Assembly (NCBI RefSeq): GCF_041052385.1
Contig: NZ_CP163439.1
Span: 930,001-994,000 of the forward strand
Origin: Streptomyces sp. R28
GTDB taxonomy: Bacteria > Actinomycetota > Actinomycetes > Streptomycetales > Streptomycetaceae
Reading direction: 5' to 3'
DNA: 64,000 bases
The notes beneath the pieces were generated by a model. That model made no database searches. It saw only the letters and a program-made list of their open reading frames with translations, and had not been told where the DNA came from. Positions 48,654 through 57,231 of the stretch are shown here, one piece after another; positions within the stretch are counted from its first letter, which is position 1, and every line of letters begins with the position of its first letter. The translations under genes and the position numbers were made by a program.

Positions 48654-49889
48654 TCAGGGCCTGCGGCCGTGGAAGGTGCGGCGCAGGTCGCCCACCCAGG
48701 CGTCGGGGTTCTCCCAGGGGATGAAGTGGCCGCCGTGGTCGTGGGCGTTGACGTTGACGTGGTTGAACCAGTCGGCCTGCGGGCCGGTCTTGAATGCCCG
48801 GACGCGCTCGTCGGCGGTGTGGATGCCGGGCGGGTTCTCGTACGTGACGAAGGTGAGGCCGACCGGGGCCTGCACGACCGGGGTGCGGTCGTGGGCGGGG
48901 GCCCAGGGGTAGCGGTTGGCATTGGCGTAGTAACGCATCGACGTGGCGATGGAGTTGTTCACCCAGTAGATCGTGGCGTGGGTGAGCAGGTCGTCCTTGG
49001 TGAAGACGGACTCGACGTCCCCGCCGTTGTCGCTCCAGGCGGTCCAGCGCTTCAGCAGCCAGGCGAGCAGTCCGGCGGGTGAGTCGCTCAGCCCGTGGGC
49101 CAGGGTGGCGCCGTCGAGCATGTGCACGGCGAGGTGGGACGCCCAGCGGTGGTCCTGCTCGATGATGCGGGCGCGGACGTCGGCGGGCTGGTCGTCGGTG
49201 AGGGGCCGGTTCCGGGCGAAGTCCCAGGCGCGGGGGCCGCTGAAGAAGTCGAGCGGCAGCCCGGAGCCGATGTGGATGCCGTACAGCTCGTCGGCGTACT
49301 TGTGGCCGAGCTGGCTGGAGACGATTCCGCCGATGTCACAGCCCCCGGCGGCGTATTTCTCGTATCCCAGGGTCTCGGTCATCAGGGTGTGCCAGAGGTC
49401 TGAGACCTTCCAGAAGTTGACGTCCGAAAAGCCGGTGAGGGGGCCGGGGAAACCGAAGCCGGGCAGGGACGGCACGATGACGTCGAACGCGTCGGCGGGG
49501 TCACCGCCGAACGCCGCCGGGTCGGCGAGCGGGTCGATCACCTTCGACCAGTGCCAGAACGTCCACGGCCAGCCGTGGGTGAGGATCAACGGGATCGGGC
49601 GAGGGCCGCGGCCGGGCTTGCGCATGAAGTGGACCGGGACACCGCAGACGCTCACCTGGTAGTGCTCGTAGACGTTGATGGCGGCCTCGGCCTTGCGCCA
49701 GTCGTAGCCGTCGGGCCAGTAGGCGACCAGCTCACGCAGATAGCTGTCCGGGACGCCGTAGGACCAGTCCCCGTTCCCCTCGTCCAGCGGCGGACGGGTC
49801 AATGTGAGACGGGTGCGCAGGTCATCGAGGACCTCGTCGGACACATGGACAGGGGTGGGCGTCAGGGGGAAGGCGTGCGGGGTGGTCAT
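48654..49889 (-). CDS. Epoxide hydrolase, alpha/beta-hydrolase fold with EHN domain
   Basis: The 411-residue protein has the N-terminal EHN domain (~8-115) and an alpha/beta-hydrolase core. The oxyanion motif is HGWPWTFWHW (~112-121), the nucleophile Asp is in GGCDIGGIVSSQLG (~190), and the catalytic His is in HDHGGHFIPWENP (~390). It is expected to open epoxides to diols, in detoxification or secondary metabolism; a juvenile-hormone-hydrolase-like class is common in streptomycetes. ATG 49889 is preceded by AAGGAA. No operon partner is seen. Confidence 0.9.
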   Translation of the reverse strand: MTTPHAFPLTPTPVHVSDEVLDDLRTRLTLTRPPLDEGNGDWSYGVPDSYLRELVAYWPDGYDWRKAEAAINVYEHYQVSVCGVPVHFMRKPGRGPRPIPLILTHGWPWTFWHWSKVIDPLADPAAFGGDPADAFDVIVPSLPGFGFPGPLTGFSDVNFWKVSDLWHTLMTETLGYEKYAAGGCDIGGIVSSQLGHKYADELYGIHIGSGLPLDFFSGPRAWDFARNRPLTDDQPADVRARIIEQDHRWASHLAVHMLDGATLAHGLSDSPAGLLAWLLKRWTAWSDNGGDVESVFTKDDLLTHATIYWVNNSIATSMRYYANANRYPWAPAHDRTPVVQAPVGLTFVTYENPPGIHTADERVRAFKTGPQADWFNHVNVNAHDHGGHFIPWENPDAWVGDLRRTFHGRRP

Positions 49890-50337
49890 GGCGTGGTTCC
49901 TTACCAGGTAGGGGAAGCGGTGCCGTCGGCCTGTTGGATGGTTGGGCGGCGAGCCGGGCCATTTCAAGGAGTGCGGGCGAGCCGGCCGGCCAGGCAACCG
50001 ATGCCCTGCTCGGTTCCTTCCCCCTGCACTATGAAACGCACTCGTGAAACGAGTCCGGCGTGATCACCGACGCGCACAAGCTCGTCGAAGCCAACCCGTC
50101 TCGTCCCCGTGCTCCGCTCCGAGCTCCACGTGGCCACGCCGGCCGTACGGCACCCCCGTTCTGCCTGGTAAGCCCATCGGCGGCACCAAGGTCTCCGACG
50201 AGGACATGCCGGCCACCGCACGCCGACTGCACGGGGCCGAGAACGGCTGAACATCGCCGCAACCAGACATCCGGCTACAACCCGTCCCCCGGGCCGCGGG
50301 TCTGGCCTCCGACAGAGCGTCGACAAGGGGGAAAGTC
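49890..50337. other. Gene-free stretch between epoxide hydrolase and secreted-protein genes
   Basis: These 448 nt lie between two divergent genes and should contain both promoters. I find no convincing gene. A perfect short inverted repeat ACTCGTGAAACGAGT lies near 50040-50054, next to a second GAAACG, and might be an operator. AAGGGGGAAAG before 50338 is the next ribosome-binding site. A 68-codon frame here (ending 50250) has a vague transposase-like end, judged not significant. Confidence 0.45.
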
Positions 50338-51702
50338 ATGAAGCATCGTCGCCTGCTCGGAGCAGCGGTCGCCGGCTGTGCCCTGGCCGCGGTCGGGGCC
50401 GGGCCCGTGCATGCCTCGTCCGACCAGCTGTGGATCAACGTACCGTCCGAGACGGTGCTGCCCGCGCCGGACGCGGACGGCGGGGCGCGGGAGCGCCCCC
50501 TTGATGTGCGGGTCACCCACGACAACACCGACAACGGTGTGCCGGCCGGCCGACTGACCGTGGACGCGAGCGAGATCGCGTCCTTCGCGCGGGTGTCGTG
50601 GCCCGCGAACTGCGTGCCCGAGTCGGCGGTCAAGGCGGTCTGCGACTTCCCGGCGATTTCGGCCGGGACGGACGGCGTGGCGGCGGCCCGGCTCGGAATC
50701 GGCGCGCTGCCGGACGCCGACCTCAGCGCGTCCGGGTACGTGCGCTACTCGGCCGCCGCCGGGGAGCTGACGGCGTATCCGGCGGAGACCCGGATCACCC
50801 TGGGCGACGGCCCGGACCTCGGGCTCAGCCAGGCCGAGTACCAGCGGGGCCTCACGCCCGGCACGAACACCCAGGTGCGGGCGACGGTCGCCAACAACGG
50901 CAATCGTGCCGTGGACCGTACGCTGCTGTGGCTCAACGCGTCGTACGGGCTGCGGTTCGAGGACCGGCACTCCAACTGCGAGTACCGGGAGCACGCCACC
51001 GGTACGTCCGCGCTGTGCGTGCTGGACGAGGCGGTGGCTCCGGGTGAGCAGTACGAGCTGGTGACCGGGCTCCATGTGGGGCGCAAGGCGCTGTACGAGC
51101 GGTTCGACCACTCCGTACTGCCGTACTCCGACGAGGCGTTGGCAGAAGCGCGCGGCGACGGGACGTGGACCCCGGGAACGGGCTCCGAGCTGAACCTGCG
51201 GCCCGTGGCGGCGCAGCGGGCCGCCGCCGGGGAGGACGACCTCGACCTTTCGGACAACTACCGGGCCGTCATCCTCGATGCCAGGAACACCGCCGACCTG
51301 AAGCTCACCGGCAGCAAGGTGCGCGGGGCCGTCGGCGACACCGTGACCGCACGCGTCACGGTGTACAACCGCGGCCCGGCGTGGGTGGCGTCGCTGGGCG
51401 CGGGCGCCCCGGTCGCCGTGGTGCGGTTCCAGGCGCCGGAGGGCACCAAGGTCCTCGACATGGACAACTGCTGGTCGTCGGAGCCGGATGACCCGGGCCC
51501 CGCGACCTACTACTTCTGCGCGACGCCCATCTGGCTGCACGACCGGGCGTCCCACACCTTCGAGATCCCGCTGCAGATCGAGCGGGTGGTACGCGGTGCG
51601 CGGGCGACCGTCAGCACCGTCAACGACATGCCCGAGCTGGAGATCAGGAAGTTCGACCCGAACCTGCGCAACAACAGCGCCGCGATCGTCGTCAACGGCT
51701 GA
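50338..51702 (+). CDS. Large secreted protein of unknown function with Ig-like repeats
   Basis: The 454-residue protein has a signal peptide (MKHRRLLGAAVAGCALAAVG, cleavage likely after VHA at ~26) and no membrane anchor. The mature part looks all-beta: an N-terminal domain (~30-150), a middle domain (GTNTQVRATVANNGNRAVD, ~170-260) and a C-terminal one (GDTVTARVTVYNRGPAW, ~330-450). The VxNNGxxAVD and VYNRGP phrases resemble CARDB/DUF11-type cell-surface beta domains. Paired Cys (CVPESAVKAVC, CEYREHATGTSALC) suggest disulfides. No enzyme motif is visible. AAGGGGGAAAG precedes the ATG. Confidence 0.78.
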   Translation: MKHRRLLGAAVAGCALAAVGAGPVHASSDQLWINVPSETVLPAPDADGGARERPLDVRVTHDNTDNGVPAGRLTVDASEIASFARVSWPANCVPESAVKAVCDFPAISAGTDGVAAARLGIGALPDADLSASGYVRYSAAAGELTAYPAETRITLGDGPDLGLSQAEYQRGLTPGTNTQVRATVANNGNRAVDRTLLWLNASYGLRFEDRHSNCEYREHATGTSALCVLDEAVAPGEQYELVTGLHVGRKALYERFDHSVLPYSDEALAEARGDGTWTPGTGSELNLRPVAAQRAAAGEDDLDLSDNYRAVILDARNTADLKLTGSKVRGAVGDTVTARVTVYNRGPAWVASLGAGAPVAVVRFQAPEGTKVLDMDNCWSSEPDDPGPATYYFCATPIWLHDRASHTFEIPLQIERVVRGARATVSTVNDMPELEIRKFDPNLRNNSAAIVVNG

Positions 51703-51734
51703 GCGGTCTTGCGGGAACTGAGGGAGGGGACGGC

Positions 51735-52805
51735 CTAGCGGGCCATCTCCTCCTTCAGCGCCGCCACGAACGCGTCCACGTCCTCCTCGGTCGTGTCGAA
51801 GGCGCACATCCAGCGCACGACGCCCGCTGCCTCGTCCCAGAAGTAGAAGCGGAACCTCTTCTGCAGGCGCTCGCTCACGTCGTGCGGGAGCTTGGCGAAC
51901 ACGCCGTTGGCCTGCACGGGGTAGAGGATCTCGACGCCGTGCACGGCGCGGACGCCCTCGGCCAGCCGCTGGGCCATCTCGTTGGCGTGGCGGGCGTTGC
52001 GCAGCCACAGGTCCTTGGCGAGCAGGGCCTCCAACTGCACCGACACGAAGCGCATCTTGGAGGCGAGCTGCATGGACAGCTTGCGCAGGTGCTTCATGTG
52101 GCTGACGGCGTCCTGGTTGAGGACGACGACCGCCTCGCCGAACAGCGCGCCGTTCTTGGTGCCGCCGAGGGAGAGGATGTCGACGCCGACCGCGTTGGTG
52201 AACGTCCGCATGGGGACGTTCAGGGAGGCGGCCGCGTTGGCTATCCGGGCGCCGTCCAGGTGCACCTTCATGCCGTGCGCGTGGGCGTGGTCGCAGATCG
52301 CGCGGATCTCGTCCGGCGTGTAGAGGGTGCCGAGCTCGGTGCTCTGGGTGATCGAGACGACCTGCGGCATCGCCCGGTGCTCGTCCTCCCAGCCGTACGC
52401 CTGCTTGTCGATCAGCTCGGGAGTCAGCTTGCCGTCGGGCGTGGGCACGGTGAGCAGCTTCAGCCCGCCGACGCGCTCCGGCGCCCCGCACTCGTCGACC
52501 TGGATGTGCGCGCTCTCGGCGCAGATCACCGCGCCCCAGCGGTCGGTGACCGCCTGGAGCGCGACGACGTTCGCGCCGGTGCCGTTGAACACCGGGAACG
52601 CCTCGGCGGTGGCGCCGAAGTGGCTGCGGACGATCCGCTGGAGGTTCTCGGTGTAGTCGTCCTCGCCGTACGCGACCTGGTGCCCGCCGTTGGCCAGGGC
52701 CAGGGCGGCGAGCACCTCGGGGTGGGCCCCCGCGTAGTTGTCACTGGCGAAACCGCGGACGTCCGGGTCGTGATGACGACGGGCGTCGGTCTTCGGAGGG
52801 TTCAC
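51735..52805 (-). CDS. Low-specificity L-threonine aldolase-family protein (PLP)
   Basis: The 356-residue protein is a fold-type I PLP enzyme of the threonine aldolase group: GFASDNYAGAHPEV (~18-31), FNGTGANVVAL (~73-83), VHLDGARIANAA with the PLP-contacting Asp/Arg (~181-192) and the Schiff-base Lys in SLGGTKNGA (K217). It would cleave beta-hydroxy amino acids to glycine and an aldehyde, or do a related reaction. GTG 52805 overlaps the SDR stop (GTGA) and is preferred to the GTG at 52823. It is the last gene of a coupled three-gene operon. Confidence 0.9.
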   Translation of the reverse strand: MNPPKTDARRHHDPDVRGFASDNYAGAHPEVLAALALANGGHQVAYGEDDYTENLQRIVRSHFGATAEAFPVFNGTGANVVALQAVTDRWGAVICAESAHIQVDECGAPERVGGLKLLTVPTPDGKLTPELIDKQAYGWEDEHRAMPQVVSITQSTELGTLYTPDEIRAICDHAHAHGMKVHLDGARIANAAASLNVPMRTFTNAVGVDILSLGGTKNGALFGEAVVVLNQDAVSHMKHLRKLSMQLASKMRFVSVQLEALLAKDLWLRNARHANEMAQRLAEGVRAVHGVEILYPVQANGVFAKLPHDVSERLQKRFRFYFWDEAAGVVRWMCAFDTTEEDVDAFVAALKEEMAR

Positions 52806-53590
52806 GGCTTCTCGGTCAGCCACAGACGGGTTCCATTCACTTCGGCGGCGGGCTTGTCCCAGACGCCGACGACGGCATCGGCCAGGTCCTTGACGTCCGT
52901 GAAGCCCGCGAACTTCGCGTTGGGTCGCTCGGCGCGCATCGCGTCGTGCACCAGCGCCTTCACCACCAGGATGGCAGCCGCGGACGTCGGCCCGTCGGGG
53001 CCCCCGGCCTTGTGGAAGGCGTCGGCCAGCGCGAGCGTCCAGGCCTCGGCGGCGGCCTTGGCGGCGGCGTACGAGGCGTTGCCCGCGGTCGGCTTCGAGG
53101 CGCCGGCGGCGCTGATCAGCACATACCGTCCGCGGTCGCTGCGCTGCAGGCCCTCGAAGAAGGCCAGCGAGGTGTGCTGCACGGTGCGGATCAGCAGCAG
53201 TTCGAGGAAGTCCCAGTCGTCGAGGCTCGTCTTGACGAAGGTCTCGCTGCCGCGCCAGCCGCCGACGAGGTGGACCAGGCCGTCGACGCGGCCGAAGTCC
53301 TTCTCGATCCGGGTGGCCCAGTCACGGGTCGCCTCGCGGTCCAGCAGGTCGACCGTGTCGCCGACGACGGTGGCACCGCCGTGCGCGTAGCTCGCCGCGT
53401 CCACGGCCTCGGCGAGCCGCTCCGGGTCGTTGTCCGAGCCGATGACGGTCGCGCCCGCCTCGGCCAGCCGTAGCAGCGCCGCCTGGCCTGCGGGCCCGCC
53501 CGCACCGGCCACCGCGATCACCGCACCGCTGAGTGCTCCGTTCCCCGCCATTTTCTTCGCCTCCTGAGCAGTAATGGTGCGGTCGCTCAC
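52802..53590 (-). CDS. SDR-family NAD(P)-dependent oxidoreductase
   Basis: The 262-residue SDR has a variant cofactor motif AVAGAGGPAGQAAL (~26-39), DNDPE (NAD-type acidic residue), HLVGGWRG in place of NNAG, Ser in LISAAGAS and the Tyr-Lys pair in YAAAKAA (~178-184). It should oxidise or reduce a small alcohol/carbonyl. Its GTG overlaps the stop of the DUF6421 gene and its own stop overlaps the threonine aldolase start, so all three are translated in series. The joint pathway is not known. Confidence 0.9.
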   Translation of the reverse strand: MSDRTITAQEAKKMAGNGALSGAVIAVAGAGGPAGQAALLRLAEAGATVIGSDNDPERLAEAVDAASYAHGGATVVGDTVDLLDREATRDWATRIEKDFGRVDGLVHLVGGWRGSETFVKTSLDDWDFLELLLIRTVQHTSLAFFEGLQRSDRGRYVLISAAGASKPTAGNASYAAAKAAAEAWTLALADAFHKAGGPDGPTSAAAILVVKALVHDAMRAERPNAKFAGFTDVKDLADAVVGVWDKPAAEVNGTRLWLTEKP

Positions 53591-54984
53591 GCGGCGACCC
53601 GCTCGGCGCTGTCCGCCGTGATGCCCTTGGTGGAGGCGATCACGTTCTTCAGCTTCTTGGACAGGGCCTCATAGAACATGCTCAGCGGAAACTCGTCCGG
53701 AAGCACGTCATCGACGAGCTTGCGCGGCGGCTGGGTCAGGTCGAGGGCGTCCGGGCCCTTGGCCCAGCGGGATCCCGGGTGCGGGGCGAGATAGGTGGAG
53801 ACGAGCTCGTAGCCGGCGAACCAGTGGACGAGCTTCGGGCGGTCGATGCCGTCGCGGTACAGCGTCTCGATGTCGGCGCACAGCTGGTTGGTGACCTGCG
53901 GGGCGCGCTGCCAGTCGATGAACAGCTTGTTGTCGGTCCAGCGGACGACGTCGTGCTTGTGCAGGTAGGCGAAGAGGAGCTGGCCGCCGAGGCCGTCGTA
54001 GTTGCGCACGCGCTCGCCGGTGACCGGGAAGCGGAACATTCGGTCGAACAGCACCGCGTACTGCACGTCACGGGCCTGCGGGACGCCGTCGTCCTGCAGC
54101 TTCACGGCCTCCTTGAAGGCGGTGAGGTCGCAGCGCAGCTCTTCGAGGCCGTACATCCAGAACGGCTGGCGCTGCTTGATCATGAACGGGTCGAACGGCA
54201 GGTCGCCGTGGCTGTGGGTGCGGTCGTGGACCATGTCCCACAGCACGAATGCCTCTTCGCAGCGCTTCTGGTCGTGGACCATCGCGGCGATGTCCTCGGG
54301 CAGCTCCAGGCCCAGGATGTCGACGGCGGCGTCGGTGACGCGGCGGAAGCGGGCGGCCTCGCGGTCGCAGAAGATGCCGCCCCAGGTGAACCGCTCGGGC
54401 GCTTCACGCACGGCGATGGTCTCCGGGAAGAGGACCGCGGAGTTGGTGTCGTAGCCGGCCGTGAAGTCCTCGAACTTGATGCCGCAGAACAGCGGGTTGT
54501 CGTAGCGGGTGCGCTCCAGCTCGGCCAGCCAGTCCGGCCAGACCATGCGCAGCACGACCGCCTCGAGGTTGCGGTCGGGGTTGCCGTTCTGCGTGTACAT
54601 CGGGAAGACGACCAGGTGCTGCAGGCCGTCCGCGCGGTTCGCGGCGGGCTGGAAGGCCAGCAGCGAGTCGAGGAAGTCCGGCACCTCGAAGCCGCCTTCG
54701 GCCCAGCGGCTCAGGTCCTTCATCAGGGCCTGGTGGTACGCGGCGTCGTGCGGCAGCAGCGCGGAGAGCTCCTCGACGGCCTCCACGACACGCCGTACGG
54801 CGGCCTCGGCGTCCGCGCGCCCGGGCGCACCCTCGGCCTCGAAGTCGATCGACCCGTCCTTGGACTGCCATGGCCGGATCCGCTCCACGGCATCCTTGAG
54901 CACCGGCCACGCCGGGTGCTCCACCACCCTGGTCGCGGGAGGAACCTGCTCCCCCGAAGCCGCCTGCACAAGAATTTCCGTCAT
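53587..54984 (-). CDS. DUF6421-family protein
   Basis: The 465-residue protein matches the uncharacterised actinobacterial family DUF6421. Recognisable blocks are VVFPMYTQNGNPDRNLEAVV (near 140), MVHDRTHSHGDLPFDPFMIK (~260-279) with a His-Asp-rich cluster, and WFAGYELVSTYLAPHPGS (near 390). The HDRTHSHGD cluster could bind a metal. No membrane segment or signal is present. GGAGG lies 8-9 nt before the ATG at 54984. It is the first gene of an operon with an SDR and a threonine aldolase, which suggests amino-acid or hydroxy-acid metabolism. Confidence 0.85.
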   Translation of the reverse strand: MTEILVQAASGEQVPPATRVVEHPAWPVLKDAVERIRPWQSKDGSIDFEAEGAPGRADAEAAVRRVVEAVEELSALLPHDAAYHQALMKDLSRWAEGGFEVPDFLDSLLAFQPAANRADGLQHLVVFPMYTQNGNPDRNLEAVVLRMVWPDWLAELERTRYDNPLFCGIKFEDFTAGYDTNSAVLFPETIAVREAPERFTWGGIFCDREAARFRRVTDAAVDILGLELPEDIAAMVHDQKRCEEAFVLWDMVHDRTHSHGDLPFDPFMIKQRQPFWMYGLEELRCDLTAFKEAVKLQDDGVPQARDVQYAVLFDRMFRFPVTGERVRNYDGLGGQLLFAYLHKHDVVRWTDNKLFIDWQRAPQVTNQLCADIETLYRDGIDRPKLVHWFAGYELVSTYLAPHPGSRWAKGPDALDLTQPPRKLVDDVLPDEFPLSMFYEALSKKLKNVIASTKGITADSAERVAA

Positions 54985-54998
54985 GCCCCATCCTCCAC

Positions 54999-55049
54999 GG
55001 GAGAACCTCACGTAAGGAGACCGTATACATACGAGGTTTCTCCCAGCAA
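54999..55049 (-). promoter_or_regulatory. Promoter and inverted repeats upstream of DUF6421 operon
   Basis: On the minus strand TTGCTG (55044-55049), 18 nt and TACGGT (55020-55025) form the promoter. GGGAGAACCTC (54999-55009) pairs with GAGGTTTCTCCC (55033-55044) apart from one extra T, and CGTAT/ATACG (55022-55033) form an inner palindrome over the -10 box. The outer repeat could be a regulator site or form an mRNA structure. Confidence 0.6.
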
Positions 55050-55384
55050 GAGGAGCCTCCGGAAATTATCCTGTGCACCCTCATGGTCACCGCACTTTTT
55101 CCTGTCGGCCACCGAGACGGCGCATACTCGGGCCCCGCGTGGGCATACGGGGGTCCGGTCGGCACAGGACCGCGCCGGGCCGGTCAATCCCTGCGGGACT
55201 CGCCCACGCCAGGGTGACCGCCCGAGGGCGCGTGCCCCAGGCACGCCATGTCCATCGCCGCAAACCCTGTGTACACGTGGGGTTCATCACGCGCCGGGGC
55301 CACTAGGCTGCGGCCCTGCCGTGCGAACACTCCGCTCCGGTTCGCGCGCACGCCGAGCCGCCGTCGACGGAAGCGAGTTGAATC
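55050..55384. other. Divergent spacer before the glycerophosphodiesterase gene
   Basis: No gene is seen in these 335 nt. TAGGCT near 55304-55309 is a candidate -10 box for the rightward gene with a weak -35 region. The remainder shows no notable repeat. Confidence 0.4.
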
Positions 55385-56068
55385 TTGAACTTCCTTACCA
55401 TCGGTCACCGCGGAGTCATGGGTGTCGAACCCGAGAACACCCTCCGTTCCTTCGTCGCCGCCCAGCAGGCCGGCCTCGACGTCATCGAACTCGATCTCCA
55501 CCTGAGCAAGGACGGCGCCCTCGTCGTCATGCACGACACCGACGTGGACCGCACGACCGACGGCACCGGCGCGATCGCCGACAAGACCCTCGCCGAGCTG
55601 CGTGCCCTGGACGCGGGCCGCGGCGAGCGCGTCCCGGTCTTCGAAGAGGTCCTGGACGCCGTGAAGTCGCCGCTCCAGGCCGAGATCAAGGACGTCGCGG
55701 CGGCACGGGCGCTCGCCGAGGTGATGACCGGACGTGACCTCATCTCCCGGGTCGAGGTGTCCTCGTTCCACGACGACGCGGTCGCCGAGATCGCCCGCCT
55801 GGTGCCGGGGGTACGGACCGCGCTGATCGCCAGCCGCTACGGCACCGACATCGTGGACCGCGCCGTCGCGGTCGGCGCCGCGACCGTCTGCCTCAACGTC
55901 CGCCGGCTCACCCTGGAGGTCGTGGAGCACGCCCGCAAGGCGGACCTCAGGATCATCGGCTGGGTGGTCAACACCCAGGACCACCTGCGTCTCGTACGGG
56001 CGCTGCAACTGGACGGCGCGACCACCGACTACCCGGAGATCAAGCGCACCGGCCGCTTCACGGCGTGA
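55385..56068 (+). CDS. Glycerophosphodiester phosphodiesterase (GDPD)
   Basis: The 227-residue protein has the GDPD TIM barrel: GHRGVMGVEPENTLRSF (~7-23) with catalytic His and Glu, VVMHDTDVDRTTDG (~50-63) with the second His, and AEIKD (~100). It hydrolyses glycerophosphodiesters to glycerol-3-phosphate and an alcohol; without a signal peptide it should be cytosolic. The start is TTG (55385), uncommon but best placed with respect to homology; GGAAGCGAG upstream may be the ribosome-binding site. Directly after its stop begins the second copy of the 135-bp repeat. Confidence 0.9.
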   Translation: MNFLTIGHRGVMGVEPENTLRSFVAAQQAGLDVIELDLHLSKDGALVVMHDTDVDRTTDGTGAIADKTLAELRALDAGRGERVPVFEEVLDAVKSPLQAEIKDVAAARALAEVMTGRDLISRVEVSSFHDDAVAEIARLVPGVRTALIASRYGTDIVDRAVAVGAATVCLNVRRLTLEVVEHARKADLRIIGWVVNTQDHLRLVRALQLDGATTDYPEIKRTGRFTA

Positions 56069-56205
56069 GCGCTCCGCTGGGTCGTGCCGTGGGTGGTGCC
56101 ACGTGGGCCGTCGATCGTCTGCTGCGCCGTCGTGGCTGGTCGCGCCCGCGCGGCGGTGGCCACATATCCAACACAGCCCCGCGCCCCTTCAGGGGCGCTG
56201 TCCAC
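56069..56205. repeat. Dispersed hairpin-ended repeat, copy 2
   Basis: Beginning directly after the GDPD stop with GCGCTCCGCTGGGT, this copy matches the element at 47699-47835 in order and sequence. It ends in GCGCCCC (56181-56187), a TTCA loop and GGGGCGC (56192-56198). The next gene is convergent and stops at 56216, so the hairpin can serve both. Confidence 0.8.
56181..56198. terminator. Hairpin at the end of repeat copy 2
   Basis: A perfect 7-bp stem with a 4-nt loop lies 113 nt after the GDPD stop and 18 nt past the stop of the convergent acetyltransferase gene. Confidence 0.75.
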
Positions 56206-56215
56206 CCGCAAAGGA

Positions 56216-56767
56216 CTACGCGAGCTCTTTGACCAGCAGCTCGAACTGCAGGTCGGCGCGCTGCGGAATGCCGAAGCGCTCGTCGCCGTACGGGAACGGG
56301 GTCATCCGTCCCGTGCGGCGGTAGCCGCGCCGCTCGTACCAGGCGATCAGGTCATTCCGTACGGAGATCACGGTCATGTGCATCTCGGTCGCGCCCCAGG
56401 TCTCGCGGGCCTGCCGCTCCGCCTCCGTGATGATCACCTTGCCGAGGCCGGCGCCCTGGAGTGCGGGGCTGACCGCGAACATCCCGAAGTAGGCGTGGTC
56501 GCCGCGGTGTTCGAGCTGGCAGCAGGCGACGACCTGGCCGTCCCGCTCGATCGTCAGCACCCGGCTGGCGGCGGCCTTGATGACCGCCAGCACGCCCTCC
56601 GGGTCGGTCCGCTGCCCTTGGAGGATGTCCGCCTCGGTCGTCCAGCCGGCCCGGCTGGCGTCCCCGCGGTAGGCGGACTCGATCAGCGCGACCAGCGCGT
56701 CCACGTCTGCGTCGGTGGCGTCGCGGAAGGTGAGTCCGGTGGCTTCGGGCGTCGCGGCGGTTTCCAT
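56216..56767 (-). CDS. GNAT-family N-acetyltransferase
   Basis: The 183-residue protein has the GNAT fold: N-terminal strand LTFRDATDADVDALVALIE, beta-4 with HAYFGMFAVSPALQGAGLGK (Q-x-x-G-x-G acetyl-CoA loop at QGAGLG, ~110) and the end pattern NDLIAWYERRGYRRTGRM (~145-162). It transfers acetyl from acetyl-CoA to an amine of unknown identity. Start ATG 56767 is set by GGAG 9 nt upstream; ATG 56776 is an alternative. It is convergent with the GDPD gene across repeat copy 2. Confidence 0.88.
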   Translation of the reverse strand: METAATPEATGLTFRDATDADVDALVALIESAYRGDASRAGWTTEADILQGQRTDPEGVLAVIKAAASRVLTIERDGQVVACCQLEHRGDHAYFGMFAVSPALQGAGLGKVIITEAERQARETWGATEMHMTVISVRNDLIAWYERRGYRRTGRMTPFPYGDERFGIPQRADLQFELLVKELA

Positions 56768-56837
56768 GGTGCGCATCTCCACTCTCGGGCGCGGCTCGGG
56801 CACCGCTGAGCGTAACGCGCGACTAGGCTCCGGCTGC

Positions 56838-57230
56838 ATGGTGCACGTACTGAGCGGACGGACCCTCCTCCACCCCACCGACCCCGAGCGTTCCCGTGCC
56901 TTCTACGGCGAGCAGTTGGGGCTCGCCGTCTACCGCGAGTTCGGCACGGGGCGGCAGCGCGGCACCGTCTACTTCCTCGGCGGTGGCTTCCTGGAGGTCT
57001 CCGGCCGTTCCGAGGCCCCGCCGTCCCCGGCCGTCCAGCTGTGGCTGCAGGTCGAGGACGTGGTGGCGGCGCACGACGAGCTGCGGGGCAAGGGGGTCGA
57101 GATCGTGCGGCCGCCGGTGAAGGAGCCGTGGGGGCTGGTCGAGATGTGGATCGAGGATCCGGACGGGACGCGGATCGTGCTGGTGGAGGTGCCGGCGGAT
57201 CATCCGCTGCGGTACCGGCCGGGGATCTGA
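56838..57230 (+). CDS. VOC-family (glyoxalase-like) protein
   Basis: The 130-residue protein has one VOC unit: VLSGRTLLHPTDPERSRAFY (His ligand candidate), LGGGFLEVSG, WLQVEDVVAAHDEL and the end EMWIEDPDGTRIVLVEVP with the Glu ligand. Family members are dioxygenases, lyases or binding proteins; no specific reaction is assignable. TAGGCT ends 8 nt before the ATG and no Shine-Dalgarno site is seen, so the mRNA is probably near-leaderless. The last bases nearly touch the convergent GNAT gene. Confidence 0.88.
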   Translation: MVHVLSGRTLLHPTDPERSRAFYGEQLGLAVYREFGTGRQRGTVYFLGGGFLEVSGRSEAPPSPAVQLWLQVEDVVAAHDELRGKGVEIVRPPVKEPWGLVEMWIEDPDGTRIVLVEVPADHPLRYRPGI

Positions 57231-57231
57231 C

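Noticed and set aside
50044..50250. Possible 3' end of a transposase gene (frame ending KPIGGTKVSDEDM...)
   Set aside because: Resemblance is limited to a few residues; no terminal inverted repeats, target duplication or upstream transposase motifs were seen.
50275..52491. A 738-codon minus-strand frame over the secreted-protein gene
   Set aside because: No domain; the sense-strand protein has a proper signal peptide and ribosome-binding site.
53779..55737. A 652-codon plus-strand frame over DUF6421
   Set aside because: Shadow frame; DUF6421 on the minus strand is conserved and translationally coupled.
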